A stretch of DNA of 12,097 bases from the NCBI GenBank assembly GCA_016839345.1, contig JAEOUL010000296.1, positions 1 to 12,097 on the forward strand. Direction: 5' to 3'. Source of the DNA: Candidatus Thorarchaeota archaeon. Lineage in GTDB: Archaea; Asgardarchaeota; Thorarchaeia; Thorarchaeales; Thorarchaeaceae. The translations under genes and the position numbers were made by a program. How positions within the stretch are numbered: the first letter of the stretch is position 1; each line of letters starts with the position of its first letter. Shown piece after piece: positions 1-6,199 of this stretch. The notes beneath the pieces were generated by a model, which worked only from the letters and a program-made list of their open reading frames with translations, had not been told where the DNA came from and made no database searches.

Positions 1-78
1 GAAGAGGATTATTCCTCCTAGGAGTAAGGAGATCCCTCCTGCTTTGATCATTCCTTTCCATGATGTATTCTCATCCAT
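1..78 (-). CDS. Membrane protein, N-terminal fragment (runs off window)
   Basis: The first 26 codons of a minus-strand gene lie here. They start with ATG at 78 and stay open to the window edge. The peptide begins MDENTSWKGMIK and then becomes hydrophobic and glycine/leucine-rich, which suits the start of a first membrane helix. A strong ribosome site (GGAGGTG, 87-93) sits 8 bases before the ATG, inside the last codons of the upstream DUF4386 gene, whose stop ends at 84. The two genes are therefore almost certainly one transcript. The family cannot be named from 26 residues; another DUF4386-type protein is possible but is only a guess. Confidence 0.6.
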   Translation of the reverse strand, partial: MDENTSWKGMIKAGGISLLLGGIILF

Positions 79-83
79 GTACT

Positions 84-776
84 TCACACCTCCAAACTAG
101 CGTCTGCAGCCATCGCAGATGTATTGAGTCCCTTGATTATCAGCCATATAGCTAGGAAGATTTCGTTCGCGATTATTGGCAGAGCAAAGACGATCAAAAC
201 GAGACCTGGATTAAAGCCAAGATACAGGATTACATTGAGTACTGTTATCAATACAACTGCTACTAAACCCCAGACTGAGATATACCGAGGGAGAATTTCT
301 GTTCGATATAGGATATAGTAGAATATGAATGCACCAAGTATGAAGAACAACGTAAGCATCTCCATGTGCCAATGACGATCTGCTAGAACTAATGCACCTA
401 ATGTTTCAAAATACGAATCAATCGGAGAACCAGCTTGAATATACTCATAACTCAAATCAACGAGTGCAATTGCCTTTGTACTCCCTAGAATTGAAAGAAA
501 GCCTTCAACACCTCTGAACCCAAGGTAAGCAAGCGCTATACCTTCATTGTACCTTTTCAAGATTGGATACAGCATTACTGCTATTCCAATGACTGCAATA
601 CCATTGAGTGATTCAAGGAGCATTCCTATACCCAATTGTATTGCATTTGGATAGGCAAGAGCTAGATAATCACCTTCCAGAATAGATACTGAAACAAATG
701 CACCTAGGATAAGACCCAGGTAGCTAATGATGAATGAAACACCTGCAATTCTTGCGTTCCTATTGTCGGAATCCAT
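84..776 (-). CDS. DUF4386 family integral membrane protein
   Basis: The 230-residue product has about six membrane helices (near residues 11-31, 47-69, 79-100, 138-155, 163-184 and 189-213). The N-terminal ARIAGVSFI segment, the LLESLNGIAVIGIAVMLYP stretch, the PRYISVWGLVAV motif and the closing LP..ANEIFLAIWLIIKG pattern match my memory of DUF4386, a family of bacterial and archaeal membrane proteins with no established biochemical role. Length is normal for the family. The ATG at 776 follows a GAGG ribosome site by about 8 bases. It is the first gene of an operon with the truncated membrane gene at 78-1 and is transcribed divergently from the DUF6326 gene. Family assignment is fairly secure; function is unknown. 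Confidence 0.85.
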   Translation of the reverse strand: MDSDNRNARIAGVSFIISYLGLILGAFVSVSILEGDYLALAYPNAIQLGIGMLLESLNGIAVIGIAVMLYPILKRYNEGIALAYLGFRGVEGFLSILGSTKAIALVDLSYEYIQAGSPIDSYFETLGALVLADRHWHMEMLTLFFILGAFIFYYILYRTEILPRYISVWGLVAVVLITVLNVILYLGFNPGLVLIVFALPIIANEIFLAIWLIIKGLNTSAMAADASLEV

Positions 777-799
777 TTTTTCTACCTCTCACTTGACCT

Positions 800-830
800 C
801 GTTAGATTACTCGTAACGTCTATATATAAC
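800..830. promoter_or_regulatory. Shared divergent promoter with palindromic TATA box
   Basis: The 73-bp gap between the two divergent genes contains TATATATA (821-828), which reads as a TATA box on both strands. On the plus strand a start about 25 bp downstream falls near 850, the beginning of the DUF6326 frame. On the minus strand it falls near 797, about 20 bases before the DUF4386 ATG. Immediately beside the box is a small inverted repeat, CGTTA (800-804) and TAACG (814-818) with a 9-bp spacer. It would overlap the minus-strand start site and lie just upstream of the plus-strand box, so it could be an operator. The promoter is well placed; the operator is weak evidence because the arms are only 5 bp. 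Confidence 0.5.
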
Positions 831-849
831 CATAAGATTTTCCCAGAGA

Positions 850-1251
850 TTGGTGACTATAATTTTGGAAATGAGGTTGAAGCTCTCACTACTTTGGGTC
901 GCACGTATGCTCGTCAGTATTCAAGGAGATGTAATTCGATATCTGGAACCTGGAATGCTAGAGAATATCATAAATGGAACCTTGGATATTCCTATGACTG
1001 AAGAGATGCTTGCAATGTTGGCTGTGATGATGATGATTCCTATCTTTATGGTGTTTCTATCTCTGGAATTACCGTATAAAACAAATCGGTGGGCAAACAT
1101 TATCGTAGCCATTTTCTTCATCTTTATCGATGGAATAGGATTCATCATTGCTAGGCCTTTGTATGAAAACATTCTTGGCATTGGGTATGTCGTCTTCTGT
1201 GTCTTGATTGTGTGGTATGCATGGAAGTGGCCAAAGCAAGAAGAATTGTAG
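850..1251 (+). CDS. DUF6326 family small membrane protein
   Basis: The frame encodes up to 133 residues with four predicted helices (about 8-28, 50-72, 81-101 and 106-126). Features I associate with DUF6326 are the N-terminal L.LLW.......GD....L.PGMLE segment, the IP..MVFLSLELPYK stretch, NRWANI at the start of helix 3, and the final IVWYAWKWP. The role of this family is not known. The start is uncertain: TTG at 850, GTG at 853 and ATG at 871 are in frame. The TATA box at 821-828 predicts a transcript starting near 850, which would make the TTG or GTG leaderless. A GGTGA at 852-856 could instead serve the ATG at 871, although the 14-base spacing is long. Starting at 871 would remove seven residues and leave helix 1 intact. 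Confidence 0.78.
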   Translation: MVTIILEMRLKLSLLWVARMLVSIQGDVIRYLEPGMLENIINGTLDIPMTEEMLAMLAVMMMIPIFMVFLSLELPYKTNRWANIIVAIFFIFIDGIGFIIARPLYENILGIGYVVFCVLIVWYAWKWPKQEEL

Positions 1252-1265
1252 AACTAAAAGAATAG

Positions 1266-1296
1266 AGCCCCCAAAGTTACCGGGGGCTTTCTTCTT
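1266..1296 (+). terminator. GC-rich hairpin plus T-rich tract
   Basis: AGCCCCC (1266-1272) pairs perfectly with GGGGGCT (1282-1288) around a 9-base loop, followed by TTTCTTCTT. It begins about 15 bases after the DUF6326 stop codon and is the most GC-rich short element in its surroundings. It should end or stabilise the plus-strand transcript. Archaeal termination relies mainly on the T tract, so the hairpin may act more in 3'-end stability. Confidence 0.6.
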
Positions 1297-1320
1297 CTGA
1301 TCTCATCGCCATATTTGAAA

Positions 1321-1339
1321 ATGACTTGAGTCAAGTCAT
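1321..1339 (-). terminator. 19-bp palindrome over a stop codon, terminator-like
   Basis: ATGACTTGA and TCAAGTCAT flank a single central base, a perfect 9-bp inverted repeat. On the minus strand it contains the stop codon of the 170-residue membrane protein gene (1331-1333) and is followed directly by TTTTC. As RNA it can fold with a 7-bp stem and 5-base loop, ending in a short U run. It could terminate the minus-strand flavodoxin operon. A palindromic protein-binding site is the alternative. Confidence 0.4.
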
Positions 1340-1843
1340 CTCTTGTCGAACAAGTACACGCAGTATAAAGGAATAGATTGCTGAAACCAGATGGAAAAGG
1401 AACAACAACACTAAAATCACTCGACCTATGTCGTTGGAAATCCACTGTAGCAGAATTCTGAAGAAATCTGGAAGGACATCAGCGAAATGAACAAAGTCAA
1501 ACGGAAAGAAAATGAGGAACCATGCATATCCGATAGTAGAGAAGATTAGTCCACCAAAAGAATCCAAATCGCGAGAAATGTTCTTCTGACCAATAAGCAA
1601 CAAAACGGAAGCAGTAATCCAATAAATCAAAATTCCATAAAGAAAAACAATCTCAATAGGACCTAGTGCTGATGTGAAGAAACCTGTTGACAACATCTGA
1701 TGGGCAACATAATACAGCGTAATCAAAACGCAAAACACAGTTGCAGCGATACACATGAGACGCTCGTCATTTGGTAGGTCGCCCTTAAGCTCCTCTTCTA
1801 TCTGCTTCGAAAACCTTCTCTTGATCGATTCTTTCCAGCTCAA
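1331..1843 (-). CDS. Four-helix membrane protein coupled to flavodoxin
   Basis: I do not recognise the family of this 170-residue product. It has a charged N-terminal tail (residues 1-28, rich in Lys, Arg and Glu) and four predicted membrane helices (about 29-49, 62-84, 97-115 and 138-160). It ends in a short basic tail. No Cys pairs, heme-ligand clusters or catalytic motifs stand out. The start is TTG at 1843, supported by GGTGG (1851-1855) seven bases upstream. The TTG shares bases with the TGA stop of the flavodoxin gene (TTGA overlap), so translation is probably coupled. The next in-frame ATG (residue 30) would cut off the whole charged tail. Tight coupling suggests a functional link with the flavodoxin, possibly as membrane partner or redox acceptor, but this is inference. 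Confidence 0.75.
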   Translation of the reverse strand: MSWKESIKRRFSKQIEEELKGDLPNDERLMCIAATVFCVLITLYYVAHQMLSTGFFTSALGPIEIVFLYGILIYWITASVLLLIGQKNISRDLDSFGGLIFSTIGYAWFLIFFPFDFVHFADVLPDFFRILLQWISNDIGRVILVLLFLFHLVSAIYSFILRVLVRQEMT

Positions 1844-2313
1844 ACGATTTCCACCTTCATCAGGTTCTTCGCGAACTCCTCTGCGTTCGTGAGATCTTCG
1901 ACGTTAGGACGCCCCTTATTCATTCCTCCAAAATACTTCAAGAAACTGTTAGTATTAAAACCGTGGCAATTGAATTCACCAACGATCATGTATCCTTTTG
2001 ATTGTAGTTTCTCCCTCAGTGGTGTATGGAATCTGTCTGCCATCGATGTAATCCCACTTGTAGAAAAAAGGAATGCTTTCCTGTTTCTGACTTTTGGCAG
2101 TCTATCAGCTAAATCCAGTAAACCTCTATGGTGTTTTTCATCGTAAATCCCTGATCCAAAACCAATCAGGTCGTATTCTTGCAACTTTTCAGAATTTACT
2201 TGCTGAGGTGCCACTATTTGGGCATCAAGAATTCGAGAGAAGACATTGGCTACTTTCTCAGTATTCTTGTGATGGATTGAAATTACTACTAATAGCGTTT
2301 TCATAGACGACAC
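1840..2313 (-). CDS. Flavodoxin family protein
   Basis: This is a 157-residue, single-domain, cytoplasmic flavodoxin-fold protein, expected to bind FMN and carry electrons. The N-terminal strand LLVVISIHHKNTEKVA (about 7-22) sits where flavodoxins have their phosphate loop. The usual T/SxTGxT is replaced by S-I-H-H-K-N-T, a variant I associate with a subgroup of archaeal and anaerobe flavodoxin-like proteins. GFGSGIY (51-57) and FSTSG (83-87) occupy the isoalloxazine-binding loop positions. KHHRGLLDLADRLP and GGMNKGRPN are further marks of the subgroup. A HemG-like role is conceivable but unproven. The start is GTG at 2313, with GGGAG (2320-2324) six bases upstream. ATG at 2304 is the alternative but lies 15 bases from that site. 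The downstream gene overlaps its stop codon. Confidence 0.87.
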   Translation of the reverse strand: MSSMKTLLVVISIHHKNTEKVANVFSRILDAQIVAPQQVNSEKLQEYDLIGFGSGIYDEKHHRGLLDLADRLPKVRNRKAFLFSTSGITSMADRFHTPLREKLQSKGYMIVGEFNCHGFNTNSFLKYFGGMNKGRPNVEDLTNAEEFAKNLMKVEIV

Positions 2314-2345
2314 GCTTTTCTCCCATGTCTAATGGATGTTTCTCA

Positions 2346-2360
2346 AATTTAAGTTAAATT
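2346..2360 (-). promoter_or_regulatory. AT-rich palindrome, likely flavodoxin promoter
   Basis: AATTTAA and TTAAATT flank a single G, a perfect 7-bp inverted repeat lying 33-47 bases before the flavodoxin GTG. On the minus strand it reads as a TATA-like box, putting a start near 2326 and a leader of about a dozen bases that still includes the GGGAG ribosome site. The symmetry may be a side effect of AT richness. Confidence 0.35.
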
Positions 2361-2426
2361 GACCTTGCTTGCTAGCTGAATTCATACTCTTTTTTCATCT
2401 CTCTAAATTGGTTGTTCTATCACCCA

Positions 2427-3914
2427 TTATGTTTCTTCTTGTGACTCTCCGTGAAGTTTCTGATAGACTTTGGATATTTTCCCGTCCCTTCTCAAATGCT
2501 CGATGTATTCTCTCTCCTTTTGTAAATGGATTTTAGCTAACTCTGCTTTCTTAGCAAGCCACTCTGTACCATCTAGGCTGTACCATTTCCAGATAGCGAA
2601 GGCACTGATTAGGAAAAAGATTCCGGGGAATAGTGCATATCCTATCTGAATTCCTAGGATTGCAGAATCGGGTTGTACACTCAATGAATTGTCAAATCCA
2701 AACCCACTAATTACTAGTAAAAATAGTGCATTAGCGATGGAGATAGATGGTTTGGTGATCAAAGCATTCATTCCAGCGTATGTTGTTTCCCGTCTCTTAC
2801 CAGTCAATATCTCATCGTAGTCAATTACATCAGCCAATAGAGGGTTCCATACTAAAATAACAGGCGCTAACGCGATTCCTATCAATGCCATGCTTAGCAT
2901 CACTGAAGACAGAGATGTCCCAGACAAAAATAGTAGTCCAAGACTAAAACTAGTCATCACAAGTCCAATGACATACACCTGTTTCAACCCTCGCTTCTTC
3001 ACCATCCTATCTGCAAGGAAGCTAAAGGAAAGCATTAGGACAAAGACGATAAAGAGTGGAAGAGACGCTATTAAACCCTGTAATCTAAGAGCATATTGCA
3101 CGAAGTAAATCATTAACCCGGTCACTATTGTGAAAGCCATCTCACGGAAGAAATTCATAGCTTCGAATGCTAGAAACTCTCTGTTCTTGAGGGTCTCAAT
3201 CATAGACTTGATGAAACTAAATGTTTCTTCGGTCCTCGCATACTCATTCTCAGTCAATGAATAACTGGAAAAGAATATGATTACTCCAGCAGCTATTGCT
3301 GCGACTAGCATCACTGGTTTGAATAAGGGATTGAGTTCTGTTGTCGTTTCATCGGTGAGTAGAATCAATGGAAGAACCATTGCAATCAGTCCACCAAGGG
3401 AACCTAAAATCACATTGTATAAGCTGAGATTGGACCTGGCTTCTTGAGTGATGCACATTTCAGCAGGTAACGCAGTTATCACTAGACCAACCATAGTGAA
3501 CATGGAATCAAATAGGAAGAGAACCAGCAGCAGGTTCCAGAATAAGGCAGTTTGCGTATTTCCTAAGAACGGGAACCAGCAGATAATGAAAGTAACAGCA
3601 TAGAATGGTGCACCATATCGTAAGACAGGGATACGCCTGCCCATATCAGTATCAATCCTTTCTTGGAGGATACCAAACAAAGGATCGTTTATAGCGTTCC
3701 AGAATGCGAATAGAAGCCAAGCAAGCGATATCAATTCTTCACTCAAGCCAAGCTTGACATTATAGTAGAATGTGATTGCGGATCCTAGAGCTATAACTTG
3801 AAGGAGGTTGATTGATGCCTGAGATAGACCAAAGGCTATCTTTGATCTAGTTGGTAATCGCTCATCGAAACTAATAGTTGACATAGCATTCACGCTATCA
3901 TCTGTACCGGTCAT
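2427..3914 (-). CDS. GPH-family (MelB-like) sugar:cation symporter
   Basis: This is a 495-residue MFS transporter of the glycoside-pentoside-hexuronide:cation symporter type (MFS_2), with about twelve membrane helices. Diagnostic segments are FWNAINDPLFG followed by an MGRRIP loop (residues 71-96), where MelB has its cation-site helix II and conserved loop, and DVIDYDEILTGKRRETTYAG with a following K (about 362-388). Family members import sugars or glycosides with Na+, Li+ or H+. At the positions of MelB Asp55 and Asp59 this protein appears to have Asn73 and Asp77, and the helix IV Asp appears replaced by Gly143, so coupling may differ. The C-terminal tail (about 450-495) is charged and helical. 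ATG at 3914 lacks a ribosome site, but TTTTTAT at 3942-3948 would place a start a few bases before it, suggesting a near-leaderless message. Met11 is an alternative start. The substrate cannot be told; no sugar enzymes lie nearby. Confidence 0.88.
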   Translation of the reverse strand: MTGTDDSVNAMSTISFDERLPTRSKIAFGLSQASINLLQVIALGSAITFYYNVKLGLSEELISLAWLLFAFWNAINDPLFGILQERIDTDMGRRIPVLRYGAPFYAVTFIICWFPFLGNTQTALFWNLLLVLFLFDSMFTMVGLVITALPAEMCITQEARSNLSLYNVILGSLGGLIAMVLPLILLTDETTTELNPLFKPVMLVAAIAAGVIIFFSSYSLTENEYARTEETFSFIKSMIETLKNREFLAFEAMNFFREMAFTIVTGLMIYFVQYALRLQGLIASLPLFIVFVLMLSFSFLADRMVKKRGLKQVYVIGLVMTSFSLGLLFLSGTSLSSVMLSMALIGIALAPVILVWNPLLADVIDYDEILTGKRRETTYAGMNALITKPSISIANALFLLVISGFGFDNSLSVQPDSAILGIQIGYALFPGIFFLISAFAIWKWYSLDGTEWLAKKAELAKIHLQKEREYIEHLRRDGKISKVYQKLHGESQEET

Positions 3915-3941
3915 CGTATTTTAGCAAGATGAGTATCATAG

Positions 3942-3948
3942 ATAAAAA
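3942..3948 (-). promoter_or_regulatory. TATA-like box of the GPH symporter
   Basis: On the minus strand TTTTTAT lies about 28-34 bp before the ATG at 3914. A typical archaeal spacing puts the transcript start within about five bases of that ATG, in keeping with the lack of a ribosome site. The same T run directly follows the hairpin at 3952-3981 on this strand, so it may also serve as the terminator tract of the gene upstream. Confidence 0.4.
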
Positions 3949-3951
3949 TGA

Positions 3952-3981
3952 ACTGAGATATCTTCTCTTAGATATCTCAGT
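3952..3981 (-). repeat. Perfect 12-bp inverted repeat (terminator and/or operator)
   Basis: ACTGAGATATCT (3952-3963) and AGATATCTCAGT (3970-3981) are exact reverse complements separated by six bases (TCTCTT). The element begins 17 bases beyond the stop of the 185-residue membrane protein gene on the minus strand and is followed there by TCATTTTTA, so it resembles a terminator. It also lies just upstream of the probable TATA box of the symporter gene, a normal place for an activator or repressor site. Arms this long are unlikely by chance in 12 kb. Confidence 0.65.
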
Positions 3982-3998
3982 ATACAATGTGTTAATAA

Positions 3999-4556
3999 CT
4001 AGGATTCAGTCGTGATTTCCCTTCTCATCCACCACATGAAAGCTAACAATATGGGAATGCCAAAGATCAACAGATCCCAAGCAAAAGCGGCCAAGAATGA
4101 ATATACCCAGTCATTGAATGTCCATGATTCAAAAGCGAGGTTCCACCGACCGTCTAACCATACTACAATCAACCAAGTAATTCCAACTAGGAATCCGAAC
4201 GCATCACCTTCTTCACGTCGACCACGCTTGGCCTTTATATCCCGTTCTTCTTCAGGAAGTTTTCTGTACCATAGAATAAGTACTAGCAGAACTAGAACTA
4301 GTACCCAGCTTCCTACGAGAAGAAGTTCCCAAAAGATAAGATGCAATATGAAATTGATCACGTGGCCTATTGACCATAGTCCAAGAGTAGTTGGTACGAA
4401 ACCTGTCGTTTGAGCTACATCCACGAACCACTGCAAGACTAGAACTGCAACGACGACAGCTGCAGCAATAATTGCGACAAATACAATCGTCATTCTCCAA
4501 TGTCTTTTCAAAAATCTCTTCTGTTCAGCATCGAGAAACTCTTCACCATCATTCAA
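3999..4556 (-). CDS. Tryptophan-rich membrane protein of unknown function
   Basis: The product has 185 residues with about five hydrophobic segments (near 22-44, 59-77, 78-97, 119-135 and 149-176). A basic, charged cytoplasmic loop lies at about 98-117 (KLPEEERDIKAKRGRREEGD). It contains 14 tryptophans, unusually many, with recurring patterns such as GLWSIGHVINFILHLIFWELL and the DLLIFGIPILLAFMWWMR end. I believe similar proteins occur in methanogens and other archaea as conserved hypotheticals, but I can name no family or function. The start is TTG at 4556: AAGGAG (4566-4571) lies nine bases upstream and a TATA-like box further up. The gene appears monocistronic, with the hairpin at 3952-3981 after it. 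Confidence 0.75.
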   Translation of the reverse strand: MNDGEEFLDAEQKRFLKRHWRMTIVFVAIIAAAVVVAVLVLQWFVDVAQTTGFVPTTLGLWSIGHVINFILHLIFWELLLVGSWVLVLVLLVLILWYRKLPEEERDIKAKRGRREEGDAFGFLVGITWLIVVWLDGRWNLAFESWTFNDWVYSFLAAFAWDLLIFGIPILLAFMWWMRREITTES

Positions 4557-4605
4557 ATTAGTCGGCTCCTTCTACAATTTAGAACAAAGAAATACATCAT
4601 CCCCC

Positions 4606-4613
4606 TATTTATA
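4606..4613 (-). promoter_or_regulatory. TATA box for the 185-residue membrane protein gene
   Basis: On the minus strand TATAAATA lies about 50-57 bp before the TTG start. A transcript start near 4584 would give a leader of roughly 28 bases containing the AAGGAG ribosome site (4566-4571). Box, spacing and ribosome site agree with one another. Confidence 0.5.
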
Positions 4614-4915
4614 TTGAACCTGTAATCCACTAGTTTGCAGTCTTTTCATTCCATCTGTGTATCAGATATTTCTACCCGCAAATGCACCTCGGCAGTCTTC
4701 TCAGATTTTTGTGATGAAACGAAAACACAACAACTATAGATTTCATGGCTAATGCATTATTCTCTGAATCAGTTCAATAAAATCTAGGCTATTTCCTCTA
4801 TTCAATCAATATTAGAAAGATCAGACAGTGGATTATTATGTAACATACTGATGAATTTTGTATAGTCGAAGATGGAAGAAATAAAGAAGCCAATCGATAG
4901 AGGACGGTTGAACCA
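4614..4915. other. Divergent intergenic region, no gene seen
   Basis: The gap between the divergent genes at 4556 and 4916 is 359 bases, the longest gene-free stretch here. I find no convincing ORF, tRNA or stable hairpin in it. A weak TATA-like TGTATAGT (about 4859-4866) could start transcription near 4890 for the plus-strand gene. GAGG (4900-4903) and GGTTGA (4906-4911) are poor to moderate ribosome sites for the ATG at 4916. The length leaves room for regulatory sites or a small RNA, but nothing specific is visible. Confidence 0.4.
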
Positions 4916-6121
4916 ATGAGCAGTAAGGAAAAAACTAGTAAAGCAGAGGATGAACTTCGATTTTACGTCAGACATGTCCGGTGGTTTGTAAATTTCTTTG
5001 CAGAACCAGGTCTTTTTGGTGAGGAGCTTGATGCAATCTGCTCAAATCTGGTAGGTAAAATTGAACAATCATTGATTGAAGACCCTGCAATTGACAAACT
5101 GGCGCTTGAGGTAGAAATACATTGGAGTCACATAGCAGAGATGAATTTGGAAGACATGTCATGGTTAGGAGTCTTTAAAATTCAAACAGACCTGGCTCAT
5201 GCCCGAATTGATGTCAAAGATATTCAAAATGTTTCAATACGTTTAAGCAAAGTGTTGATGGAGAATTTTGGAGATCTCAATCGACAAGGTCGTATTATGT
5301 TTGACATAGACTCACCCCTCTATGTGGTTCTCTCAGCAGATAAAACAGATCCTAAAGTCGAAGTATGGGATTCACCTACCATTCAACGATACAAGAAGGC
5401 GTTAGGACCTTATCTGGGGCTATATAGTGGGCAATGGCCAGATTATAGTGACGAACTCTATAATCGTCGAATTGAGAACAATCTTTCAAATCGAACTACT
5501 GAGTTGCATTTCTATGCGAGAAATAGTGCTTTTATCTACATTGAGGGAGAAGGATATGAGAAATACTGGAACTATGTTGAAGACATTATGGATCCTCCCT
5601 TAGTTCGAGCACGTGGTGTAATCTTCGTTATGCTGAAATTGCAGGAGTTAATCCAGCGATTCCTTCACGACCTTCCAGAACTGAGAATGCAGGATATTTC
5701 AATTATTGAAGAAAAACAAGGAGAGCTCGAAAAAACGAATCACTCTCTCATGCAATTAATTGCAGTAATTCGTCGAGAAGATATGATTAACATGCGAGCA
5801 CATGCACGGACGTTAAATGACCACCTGATCAAACTTTTCCGAATTGACGAGGTTCTCTCTCATGTTACAAATGATCTGCAGAATGTCAACGAATCTGTTC
5901 AGTTGATTTATGAGGAAAAGAATAGAAATCTCCAGGAACGCCAAGAACGACTTTTTCTCTACTTGAACATCATTCTTGGTGCATCAATTGTCATTGAAGC
6001 AATCAACATAATGATTGAGCCCTATGAGGGAACATTGGAATTCTTAGGAATACGGTACTCCATGGCTATTGCGATTATTGCGCTGTTTGGATTCATCTTA
6101 TTTAGAATCATCAAGAAATGA
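4916..6121 (+). CDS. Coiled-coil protein with two C-terminal membrane helices
   Basis: The 401-residue product is not a family I recognise with confidence. Residues 1-250 form a soluble mixed alpha/beta region that includes ELHFYARNSAFIYIEGEGYEKYW (about 196-218). Residues 255-345 are strongly helical and charged, probably a long coiled coil. Two hydrophobic helices follow (about 346-366 and 381-399) with a short loop between, and the protein ends in KK. Soluble domain, long stalk helix and paired C-terminal helices resemble CorA-type channels and, more loosely, DUF155/RMND1 proteins, which also end in a hydrophobic helix after a coiled coil. The CorA GMN signature is absent from the loop, which reads EPYEGTLEFLG, so Mg2+ transport should not be assumed. 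Both termini are probably cytoplasmic. The ATG at 4916 has only a modest ribosome site. It appears to be a single-gene unit upstream of the exporter cluster. Confidence 0.72.
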   Translation: MSSKEKTSKAEDELRFYVRHVRWFVNFFAEPGLFGEELDAICSNLVGKIEQSLIEDPAIDKLALEVEIHWSHIAEMNLEDMSWLGVFKIQTDLAHARIDVKDIQNVSIRLSKVLMENFGDLNRQGRIMFDIDSPLYVVLSADKTDPKVEVWDSPTIQRYKKALGPYLGLYSGQWPDYSDELYNRRIENNLSNRTTELHFYARNSAFIYIEGEGYEKYWNYVEDIMDPPLVRARGVIFVMLKLQELIQRFLHDLPELRMQDISIIEEKQGELEKTNHSLMQLIAVIRREDMINMRAHARTLNDHLIKLFRIDEVLSHVTNDLQNVNESVQLIYEEKNRNLQERQERLFLYLNIILGASIVIEAINIMIEPYEGTLEFLGIRYSMAIAIIALFGFILFRIIKK

Positions 6122-6148
6122 GATTTGTAACATTCTCTTTCTGTGAAA

Positions 6149-6169
6149 GCTTATTCTGCGTAAATAAGC
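6149..6169 (+). promoter_or_regulatory. Inverted repeat overlapping a TATA-like box
   Basis: GCTTATT (6149-6155) and AATAAGC (6163-6169) are exact reverse complements with a 7-bp spacer. The right arm overlaps TAAATAA (6161-6167), a possible TATA box for the surface protein gene. CTAATTAA (6173-6180) is another candidate box, placing a start near 6203 and making the message almost leaderless. The repeat could be an operator, or a 3' hairpin for the 401-residue gene that ends at 6121. Confidence 0.35.
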
Positions 6170-6199
6170 GAGCTAATTAAGACAACTGCAACCGATACT

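Noticed and set aside
4012..4413. Open frame of 133 codons on the plus strand opposite the 185-residue membrane protein
   Set aside because: Its product is rich in Ser, Arg, Asn and Pro with no domain pattern, while the minus-strand frame encodes a clean membrane protein with promoter and ribosome site. It is an antisense shadow.
4713..4751. Twelve-codon reading frame (ATG to TAA) in the 359-base gap
   Set aside because: It is too short to judge, has no clear ribosome site, and such frames occur freely by chance.
4916..6121. Calling the 401-residue protein a CorA magnesium channel
   Set aside because: The layout is similar but the defining GMN motif between the two membrane helices is missing, so the functional name is not supported.
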